Source: Acidobacteriota bacterium
GTDB lineage: Bacteria; Acidobacteriota; Vicinamibacteria; Vicinamibacterales; 2-12-FULL-66-21
Length of the DNA stretch: 11,201 nt
Assembly: GCA_020200195.1 (NCBI GenBank)
Contig: JAIVJE010000156.1
Span: 1-11,201 of the forward strand
Direction of reading: 5' to 3'
Position numbers and translations under genes: made by a program. This document shows positions 6,236-11,201 of the stretch, one piece after another. The notes under the pieces are model-generated. The model ran no database searches. It was not told where the DNA came from and was given only the letters and a program-made list of their open reading frames with translations. Position 1 is the first letter of the stretch. Every line of letters begins with the position of its first letter.

Positions 6236-7437
6236 TGCCTCGCCGCCGCCGCTTCCGCGGTACTACCCTGCCGGTTGTCGCCCTCCTTACCATCTGGTGT
6301 GTCGTCACCTCAGGCGCAGCGGCAGGTTCATCGATGCAATCGCGACCTGCGGCACCGCCAAAGCTGGTGGTGCTTCTCGTCGTGGATCAAATGCGTGGAG
6401 ACTACCTCGAGTGGTACGGAGGACTGTTCACCGGTGGTTTTCGGAGGCTCATGCAGGAGGGCGCCTGGTTTCAACGCGGGGCGTATCCATATCTCAGCAC
6501 CGTGACGTGCGCTGGGCACTCGACGATCGGGACGGGTTCATTCCCGTACCGCCACGGCATGATTCAAAACGCATGGTTCGATCGTGCGACCGGGACGTCG
6601 ACGCCCTGCACGGAGGATCCATCCGTGAGGGAAATCAGCTACAACAAGCTGACGGGAATCGGGGACAGCGCAGCCCGTATGCTGACCAGGACGATCCCGG
6701 AGCAAATCCGCCAGCGAACGCGTGGGCGATCGGTCGCGCTGTCGCTGAAGCCGCGATCCAGTATCCCTCTCGCGGGGCATGCCGCAGACATCGTCCTGTG
6801 GTTTGACGACCGAGGAGGGTGGGCCACGTCCTCCGTGTTCTCTCCAGCCCCGGTGCCGGTCGTGCAGCGCTTCATCGACGCCAATCCGATCGCCTCCGAC
6901 CTTGGGAAGACATGGGCGCGGACGCTGCCTGCTGCGTCGTATCGTCACGAAGACGACGTCGCGACCGAGCGTCCACCGCCGGGGTGGACGACAGCGTTTC
7001 CCCACCCGGTAGGCATCAAGGGTGGGCAACCGGACCTCACGTTCGTCGGGCATTGGACGCGGACGCCGCTGGCCGACGAATACCTGGGGCGCATGGCCAT
7101 CGCAATCGTGGACGACTGGAAGTTGGGGCGCGGTAAGGGAACTGACGTCTTGTCGGTGAGCTTCTCGACGTTGGACGTGGTCGGACACGGTTTCGGCCCG
7201 CGCAGCCACGAAGTGCAGGACGTCCTGGTGCGCCTCGACTTTACCATCGGCCGGCTCATGCAGGCACTCGACGAACGTGTGGGACGTCAGAATTACGTAC
7301 TCGGTCTGAGCGGCGACCACGGCGTGGCGGAGATCCCTGAACAGAACGGCGGAGGCAGGCAGACGAATCAGCAGACCGCCGAAGCGCTCCAGCGTGCGCT
7401 GACTTCGGCACACTCGTGCGGGATCCCGCACTCATGA
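6232..7437 (+). CDS. Secreted PafA-like alkaline phosphatase family protein, N-terminal two-thirds of a frame-disrupted gene
   Basis: Members of this alkaline-phosphatase-superfamily branch are exported, metal-dependent phosphomonoesterases. An ATG at 6232 (ATGA overlap with the membrane protein) starts a Sec signal peptide: MMPRRRR then a hydrophobic run ending near residue 30. Motifs follow in PafA order: metal ligand D52 in VVDQMRGDYL; the nucleophile region STVTCAGHST (T92 likely); N113 in GMIQNAWFD; K173 and R175 in SLKPRSSIPLAGH, matching the PafA phosphate-binding Lys/Arg pair; D315/H319 in STLDVVGHGFG; and D362/H363 in LSGDHG. The last metal-binding His lies downstream in another frame. 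This frame diverges after about residue 393 (LQRALTSA) and stops at 7437, giving 401 residues. Without the second part the zinc site is incomplete, so this product should be inactive. Confidence 0.86.
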   Translation: MMPRRRRFRGTTLPVVALLTIWCVVTSGAAAGSSMQSRPAAPPKLVVLLVVDQMRGDYLEWYGGLFTGGFRRLMQEGAWFQRGAYPYLSTVTCAGHSTIGTGSFPYRHGMIQNAWFDRATGTSTPCTEDPSVREISYNKLTGIGDSAARMLTRTIPEQIRQRTRGRSVALSLKPRSSIPLAGHAADIVLWFDDRGGWATSSVFSPAPVPVVQRFIDANPIASDLGKTWARTLPAASYRHEDDVATERPPPGWTTAFPHPVGIKGGQPDLTFVGHWTRTPLADEYLGRMAIAIVDDWKLGRGKGTDVLSVSFSTLDVVGHGFGPRSHEVQDVLVRLDFTIGRLMQALDERVGRQNYVLGLSGDHGVAEIPEQNGGGRQTNQQTAEALQRALTSAHSCGIPHS

Positions 7438-7841
7438 AAGTTGCACTGAAGGCGCTCGAGGCAACGCCCGCGGTCGCGCGCGCCTTCCGCGCGAGCGAAT
7501 TGCGCACTGCCGCAGCACGGTCGTCGAGCGACCTCGTGTTACGGGCTGCCGCGCTGGGTTATCATCCGGCCCGCAGCGGAGACGTCATCATCGTGCCGCG
7601 TGAGAAGTGGCTGCTCTCACCGAGCGCGACCACACACGGAACCCATCAGGCATACGATCAACGTGTGCCGGTCATCATCTTCGGTCCCGGCGTGAAGGCC
7701 GGCGCCTACAAACAGCCTGCAACACCGGCCGACATTGCTCCCACGCTTGCATTCCTTGCGCGAGTCCCGATCGGACCGACTGACGGCCGCATCCTGACGG
7801 AAGCGCTCGCGACACCACCCATTACAAGACAGCGAAGGTAG
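7404..7841 (+). pseudogene. C-terminal part of the PafA-like phosphatase in a shifted frame
   Basis: The frame reads FGTLVRDPALMKVALKALEA, then ARAFRASEL, GDVIIVPREKWLL and ATTHGTHQAYDQRVPVIIFG, ending with the TPADIAPTLAFLA segment typical of the superfamily's C-terminus. THGTHQAYDQ carries the final metal-binding His (His74 counting from a GTG at 7416). It continues the upstream phosphatase after a frame change at about 7395-7410. The frames require a missing length of 1 modulo 3; comparison with the usual family layout suggests about 20-40 residues are lost, but a one-base error cannot be excluded. The GTG at 7416 has no convincing ribosome binding site. Confidence 0.75.
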
Positions 7842-7846
7842 CGGCA

Positions 7847-7863
7847 GCCGACGGATCGTCGGC
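7847..7863 (+). promoter_or_regulatory. Perfect 7-bp hairpin just before the alkyltransferase-like gene
   Basis: GCCGACG (7847-7853) and CGTCGGC (7857-7863) form a perfect inverted repeat with a GAT loop. It begins 6 nt after the phosphatase stop and ends 6 nt before the ATG at 7870. There is no T-run after it, so it is not a classic terminator. It occupies the place of the ribosome binding site and could lower translation of the next gene. Confidence 0.4.
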
Positions 7864-7869
7864 CCAGCG

Positions 7870-8223
7870 ATGACCAAGCGATTGCACAAGGTAGAGTCCG
7901 ACTTTACGGCACGCGTCATTGCCGTCGTCCGCCGGATTCCGCCGGGCCGGGTGGCGACCTACGGCGATGTGGCGGCGGCAGCGGGCCGGCCGCGGGCGTG
8001 GCGCGCTGTCGGTACCATCATGCGAACGTGCCCGGCTGGCGGGGTGCCGTGTCACCGTGTGATCGCGGCCGCCGGCCGGCTCGGGGGTTACGGTGGCAAT
8101 CTGGAGCTCAAGCGCGCACTGCTCCGCGCCGAAGGGCTTCTTGTGGGCGCTCAGCGCGTCCGTGACTTCCCCGCCCGGCGGTGGGCCCCCGCCCTGCGCG
8201 CCAAGTCACGAAACACCGGATAA
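7870..8223 (+). CDS. MGMT-family (alkyltransferase-like) DNA repair protein, short form with active-site Cys
   Basis: The family flips alkylated guanine (O6-alkylguanine) out of DNA; true alkyltransferases transfer the alkyl group to a Cys, while ATL proteins bind without transfer. At 117 residues this protein has only the DNA-binding/active-site domain. It shows IPPGRVATYGDVA (helix-turn-helix region, Y31), RAVG with the arginine-finger R45, and VPCHRVI with Cys61. ATLs usually have Trp (PWHRV) at that Cys. Its length, the CPAGG segment before the motif in place of the usual Asn-Pro, and its Arg/Trp-containing C-terminus (DFPARRW) resemble ATLs, while PCHRV and GRLGGYGG resemble active enzymes. 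It starts 28 nt after the phosphatase stop. Family membership is firm; whether it is a methyltransferase or a binding protein is open. Confidence 0.88.
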   Translation: MTKRLHKVESDFTARVIAVVRRIPPGRVATYGDVAAAAGRPRAWRAVGTIMRTCPAGGVPCHRVIAAAGRLGGYGGNLELKRALLRAEGLLVGAQRVRDFPARRWAPALRAKSRNTG

Positions 8224-8255
8224 TCGGGTGATGCGCCAGGCAACGCGGGTCCGGG

Positions 8256-8852
8256 ATGGCCACGTCTAAGGTCACGGTGCAGCCCTCGCCGGTCAATGCG
8301 GCCATGCCACCTGGTCGGCAGGCCGATCTGGTCCTGGTCGAGCGATGCAAGGCGGGTGATCTGACGGCGTTCGAGGAGCTGTATCGGGCCCATTCGGGGC
8401 GTTTGTTCAGTGTGGCGTGCCGGATGCTGGGAAACACGGCCGACGCGGAAGATCTCCTTCAGGATATTTTCCTGGCCGCCCATAGGAAGCTGGACAGCTT
8501 CCGCGGCGACTCCGCACTCGGCACGTGGCTCTATCGCCTGGCGACGAACCAGTGCCTCGATTACCTCAGGAGCCGGACGGCACGGAGCAACCAGCTCACC
8601 GGCGCTCTGGACGATGAACCGGGCTTGGCGGACGCGAGCAGCCGCGGGCTGGGCGAACGGGTGGTGACGCGTATGGATCTCGAGCGTGCCGTCGCACAGC
8701 TTCCCGAAGGCTGCCGCGCCGCTTTCGTCCTGCACGACGTCGAAGGGCTCGAACACCGCGAGGTCGCTGACGTGCTCGGCATTGCCGAAGGCACATCGAA
8801 GTCACAAGTGCACAAGGCGCGGCTCCGGCTGCGCACACTACTTGGACGATGA
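8256..8852 (+). CDS. ECF-type RNA polymerase sigma factor
   Basis: This 198-residue protein directs RNA polymerase to a special promoter class. Region 2 lies at about residues 25-108, with FEELYRAHSGRLFSVACRML, the core-binding DAEDLLQDIF (63-72) and FRGDSALGTWLYRLATNQCLDYLR. Region 4 (about 141-196) contains LPEGCRAAFVLHDVEGLEHR followed by the helix-turn-helix VADVLGIAEGTSKSQVHKAR. The ATG at 8256 is used because an in-frame stop lies just upstream and no other ATG or GTG intervenes; no strong ribosome binding site is visible. The stop overlaps the anti-sigma start by ATGA, so the sigma/anti-sigma ratio is probably fixed by coupled translation. I could not find a clear ECF-type promoter in the 32-nt gap upstream. 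Confidence 0.95.
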   Translation: MATSKVTVQPSPVNAAMPPGRQADLVLVERCKAGDLTAFEELYRAHSGRLFSVACRMLGNTADAEDLLQDIFLAAHRKLDSFRGDSALGTWLYRLATNQCLDYLRSRTARSNQLTGALDDEPGLADASSRGLGERVVTRMDLERAVAQLPEGCRAAFVLHDVEGLEHREVADVLGIAEGTSKSQVHKARLRLRTLLGR

Positions 8853-9619
8853 AGACGAATATGGAATGCGCCCGTTATCTCGAAGCGATCCACGAGCTGG
8901 CCGACGGCACGCTCGGACCGATCCGGCGCGCGGAGCTGCAGCTGCACCTGGACGACTGTGATGCCTGCCGCGCTCTGGCGGACGACCTCGTACGGCTCCG
9001 CAGTCTCACGGCATCGCTGGATCGCCCCGTGCCCCCGAATCGTGTCTGGTTGCAGATCGCCGGACGGCTTCGTCACGAAGGGCGTGTCACCGCGCCGGTC
9101 ACCGTCACGGGCCGCGTCGGCCGCCAGGCTGCGCTACTCGCTATCGCCGCGGGGTTGGTCATCGCGGTCGGCGCCTCTCTCATGCTGCTCGTCCCCGGCT
9201 TCCGTGCGTCGCGACAGACGCCGTCGCCGGCCGGAGCCGTGGTCGGCACTCCCTCGCAGGGCAACGCCGCGACGACCGAGGCCGTCCAAAGCGTGGAAAC
9301 AGAATTCCGGCTCGCCGAGCAGCACTATCAGAACGCGATCGCGAAGCTCGAGCAGGCGGCGAAAAGCGAAGAAGGCGCGTTCGACGCGCAGACTGCCGCG
9401 ATGCTTCAGAAGAATCTGCAGGTGATCGATCACGCGATCGCCGAGAGCCGCGCCGCGCTCAGAACGGAGCCGCAGAGCGCGCCGGCACGCGACAGCCTGT
9501 TCGATGCGCTCAAACGTAAAGTGGTGATGCTGCAGGACACGATCGCGCTGATGAACGAGATGCGAAAGGGCGATTCGGCGGGGGCGGCCCAGTTGATCGA
9601 AGGAATCAAGAAGTCATGA
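8849..9619 (+). CDS. Membrane anti-sigma factor with zinc-finger (ZAS-type) motif
   Basis: This 256-residue protein most likely holds the upstream ECF sigma factor inactive at the inner membrane. The N-terminal cytoplasmic domain has C7 and the zinc motif H33-x3-C37-x2-C40 (LHLDDCDAC), the hallmark of ZAS anti-sigma domains. One transmembrane segment lies at about 94-116 (AALLAIAAGLVIAVGASLML). The outer part, about 120-256, is rich in Ala, Glu and Gln and predicted helical, possibly coiled-coil (FRLAEQHYQNAIAKLEQAAK, and the VVMLQDTIALMNEM end). It could sense an envelope signal, which is inference. It is translationally coupled on both sides by ATGA overlaps: with the sigma gene at 8849 and with the DUF4097-type gene at 9616. 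Confidence 0.92.
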   Translation: MKTNMECARYLEAIHELADGTLGPIRRAELQLHLDDCDACRALADDLVRLRSLTASLDRPVPPNRVWLQIAGRLRHEGRVTAPVTVTGRVGRQAALLAIAAGLVIAVGASLMLLVPGFRASRQTPSPAGAVVGTPSQGNAATTEAVQSVETEFRLAEQHYQNAIAKLEQAAKSEEGAFDAQTAAMLQKNLQVIDHAIAESRAALRTEPQSAPARDSLFDALKRKVVMLQDTIALMNEMRKGDSAGAAQLIEGIKKS

Positions 9620-10680
9620 CGATGTTCAGAACAGCGTCGCTCGTTTTGGCGGTCGCGGTGCTGGCGCCCGCTACGCCGGTCGACGGGCAGACGACCACAC
9701 GCATACGGTCTGTGGCCCGGGAGCGCGTCGCGGTGGCGCGCGCGGAGCGCTATCAGGGCCGCAACGAACGCGAAGAACAGGTCGAGCGCTTCACCAAAAC
9801 GCTCAAAATAGGAGCGAACGGAGAGCTCAGTATCGCGAACATCGCCGGCGACATCATCATCAACCGATCGAACAGCAACGACGCGACCATCGAGGTCGTG
9901 AAAACCGCACGCGGGCAGACGGTGGAGGACGCACGGGAGCTCCTGCAGCTCGTGCAGGTCGAAGTAATCGAGCGGGCCGGCCGCGGTGAGGTCAAAACAC
10001 GCTATCCACAGGGCGAGGAAATGCGACGCCACAACCGCCGCAACATGAATGTGTCGGTGGCGTACACGATCGCGGCGCCTGTGAATACACGGATCACCGC
10101 ACGGTCTATCTCGGGCAGCATCAAGGCGCGGGAGCTCAAAGGCGAGCTGTCGCTCGAATCGGTGAGTGGGACGATTCAGATTCTGGACGGCGCGCGAGTG
10201 ACGAGCGCGAAGTCGATTTCCGGCAACGTCGAAATCTCCAACACCAACGCGCAGGGTCCTCTGGACGCGTCGAGCGTGAGCGGAACGGTGACGCTGCGCA
10301 AGGTCAAAGCCGGGCGCCTCGATCTCGGCTCCGTCAGCGGTGACGTCGTCGTCGAGGATGTGGAGTGCGAGCGCGCCGAGGTGCAGTCGGTCAGCGGCAA
10401 CGTCCGCTACGCCGGTGCGCTGGCGCGCGGTGGCCGCTACGATCTGACGTCACATTCGGGCGAAGTGCGGCTGATGATCGCCGGCGAGACCGGTTTCGAG
10501 GTCGAGGCCACGAGTTTCAGCGGCAGCGTGCGGTCCGACTTCCCGTTGACGGCCGGGGGGAACGAGGGCGAACGCGGGCGCGGCCACCGGCAGCGTTCCC
10601 TCCGTGGCATCTACGGCGACGGTAGCGCGGTGCTCGACCTCACCACGTTCTCGGGCAGTATCGTGATCTCGAAGAGATAG
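9616..10680 (+). CDS. Exported DUF4097-type protein with beta-repeat (adhesin-like) domain
   Basis: The 354-residue protein starts at the ATGA overlap with the anti-sigma gene. A signal peptide is visible (TASLVLAVAVLAPATPVDG, cleavage near residue 24), so it acts outside the inner membrane. A charged region (about 30-60) is followed by a repetitive beta domain in which a Ser-Gly turn recurs about every 18-21 residues: SG at 166, 184, 202, 222, 241, 260, 281 and 302, with a last one at 346 after a basic Gly/Arg insert (about 313-330). This pattern, with SVSGxVxL as the typical unit, is that of the DUF4097 beta-solenoid-like family, often found beside ECF sigma or other envelope-stress regulators. 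The function of the family is not known. Co-translation implies it is part of, or feeds back on, the sigma/anti-sigma system. Confidence 0.88.
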   Translation: MTMFRTASLVLAVAVLAPATPVDGQTTTRIRSVARERVAVARAERYQGRNEREEQVERFTKTLKIGANGELSIANIAGDIIINRSNSNDATIEVVKTARGQTVEDARELLQLVQVEVIERAGRGEVKTRYPQGEEMRRHNRRNMNVSVAYTIAAPVNTRITARSISGSIKARELKGELSLESVSGTIQILDGARVTSAKSISGNVEISNTNAQGPLDASSVSGTVTLRKVKAGRLDLGSVSGDVVVEDVECERAEVQSVSGNVRYAGALARGGRYDLTSHSGEVRLMIAGETGFEVEATSFSGSVRSDFPLTAGGNEGERGRGHRQRSLRGIYGDGSAVLDLTTFSGSIVISKR

Positions 10681-10684
10681 CTCC

Positions 10685-10708
10685 ACGCTGTCGGGTTTTG
10701 CGACACGT
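10685..10708 (+). terminator. Possible hairpin after the sigma/anti-sigma/DUF4097 operon
   Basis: ACG-C-TGTCG (10685-10693) can pair with CGACA-CGT (10701-10708) around a GGTTTTG loop: 8 bp with one bulged base, 5 nt after the DUF4097 gene stop. No T-run follows directly; the nearest (five T) is about 20 nt further on. It is therefore at best a weak intrinsic terminator, perhaps acting with the following pyrimidine tract. Confidence 0.3.
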
Positions 10709-10718
10709 GCCCGATCTA

Positions 10719-10798
10719 GCCTTGCCCCTTTTTCCTCCCATGTCCCTTTTCCCTATGTCCCTTCTGCCTTTTCCCTTGTCCCTTTTCAATTTTTACCC
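10719..10798 (+). other. G-poor C/T-rich tract with repeated TGTCCCTT (possible Rho-loading site)
   Basis: About 80 nt are almost all C and T, with only five G, in a genome otherwise rich in G and C. TGTCCCTT occurs three times (10741, 10756, 10777), separated by CCCTTTT-like pieces. C-rich, G-poor, unstructured RNA after a gene is what Rho-dependent termination uses, and the tract follows the end of a three-gene operon. A repeat relic or another role is equally possible. It makes up a third of the 239-bp intergenic gap; the rest holds the hairpin and the promoter listed separately. Confidence 0.5.
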
Positions 10799-10858
10799 CG
10801 CCCGTCTGGCACCCTCCTTGCTCGGCTTGGAACAGCCGATATGCAATGCAGGAGCGCC

Positions 10859-10864
10859 TATAAT
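10859..10864 (+). promoter_or_regulatory. Perfect TATAAT -10 box for the last gene
   Basis: TATAAT lies 55 nt before the ATG at 10920, leaving a 5' leader of about 48 nt that includes a GAGGAG ribosome binding site (10905-10910, 9 nt before the ATG). No TTGACA-like box stands at 16-18 nt upstream; TTGGAA (10828-10833) is 25 nt away, too far for a normal -35. Confidence 0.45.
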
Positions 10865-10919
10865 TGATGAGGTGCGTGATCCAAGGCGTGCATCCGTTGT
10901 GGCTGAGGAGAATGTGGTT

Positions 10920-11201
10920 ATGAAGAAGCAGTGGATTCTGGTGGGGGTTCTGGCCGGGTCACTCGCGGCGGCCGACGCGTTTGCGCAGCACAAGGCGCCG
11001 AATCAGCAGCCGGGGACGGCCCCTGCTCCCGCGGCCCCGACCGGGGAGATGGCGCTCGGCTCGGTGCGCCTGACCAAGGGGCTGACCGCCGACGGCAAAC
11101 CGCTGCCTGCCGGGACCTATCAGGTCCGGCTGACGGCGCAGGAAGCCCGCCCCGAGGCGGTGGGCACCAGCGAAGTCCTCGAGCGGTGGGTGGAATTCCT
11201 C
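10920..11201 (+). CDS. Secreted or periplasmic protein of unknown function (C-terminus cut by window edge)
   Basis: Ninety-four residues are visible and the frame is open to the right edge. It begins with a clear signal peptide (MKKQWILVGVLAGSLAAADA, cleavage probably after AFA near residue 22). A Gln/Pro/Ala-rich linker follows (about 24-42), then a folded-looking segment, ALGSVRLTKGLTADGKPLPA, continuing GTYQVRLTAQEA. The DGKPLPAGTYQVRL stretch resembles small exported beta-sandwich-like proteins, but I cannot name the family or function. The ATG at 10920 has GAGGAG 9 nt upstream; a GTG at 10914 is in frame but too close to that site. It has its own promoter-like box, so it is probably transcribed apart from the sigma operon. 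Confidence 0.75.
   Translation, partial: MKKQWILVGVLAGSLAAADAFAQHKAPNQQPGTAPAPAAPTGEMALGSVRLTKGLTADGKPLPAGTYQVRLTAQEARPEAVGTSEVLERWVEFL

Noticed and set aside
6538..7431. 297-residue minus-strand frame opposite the phosphatase gene
   Set aside because: Antisense to conserved phosphatase motifs; composition typical of a GC-rich shadow frame.
8224..8255. ECF autoregulatory promoter before the sigma gene
   Set aside because: No GGAAC-like -35 with a matching -10 at normal spacing; only a weak GATAAT (8219-8224) overlapping the previous stop.

Overview
This is a high-GC chromosomal window that looks like a soil or aquatic bacterium of the Acidobacteriota, most plausibly the Vicinamibacteria. 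That placement is inferred from gene content: a HEAT-repeat/HD-GYP pair, an ECF sigma/zinc anti-sigma/DUF4097 operon, and a PafA-like phosphatase. No rRNA or marker gene is present to prove it. I saw no tRNA, rRNA, CRISPR array, IS element or phage gene.

Layout. Positions 1-2253 (minus strand) hold a pyrimidine-nucleoside salvage pair: a thymidine/pyrimidine-nucleoside phosphorylase (deoA/pdp) whose stop overlaps the start of a NupC-type concentrative nucleoside transporter, which runs off the left edge. A divergent intergenic region of about 130 bp follows. Positions 2387-5666 (plus) hold a large HEAT-repeat protein and an HD-GYP protein. Positions 5676-5759 hold six copies of a 14-bp tandem repeat that runs into a -10-like box before a small membrane protein (5777-6235). 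The membrane protein overlaps by ATGA a secreted PafA-like alkaline phosphatase (6232 to about 7841). A short MGMT/ATL-type alkyltransferase-like gene follows (7870-8223). Positions 8256-10680 are a tightly coupled operon, with two ATGA overlaps: ECF sigma factor, membrane anti-sigma factor with an HxxxCxxC zinc motif, and an exported DUF4097-type beta-repeat protein. A 239-bp gap holds a G-poor pyrimidine tract and a promoter for a secreted protein cut by the right edge.

The most striking feature is damage. Four consecutive genes (phosphorylase, HEAT protein, HD-GYP protein, phosphatase) each change reading frame once at an internal point. In at least two of them a conserved block is also missing at that point. 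Genes from 7870 onward and the transporter look intact. This is either a cluster of assembly or consensus errors or real gene decay, and the sequence alone cannot decide.

The second point is that the neighbouring HEAT and HD-GYP proteins seem to share a related N-terminal module of about 120-135 residues that I cannot name. This suggests the pair works as one signalling unit. The sigma/anti-sigma/DUF4097 operon looks like a self-contained envelope-stress response.
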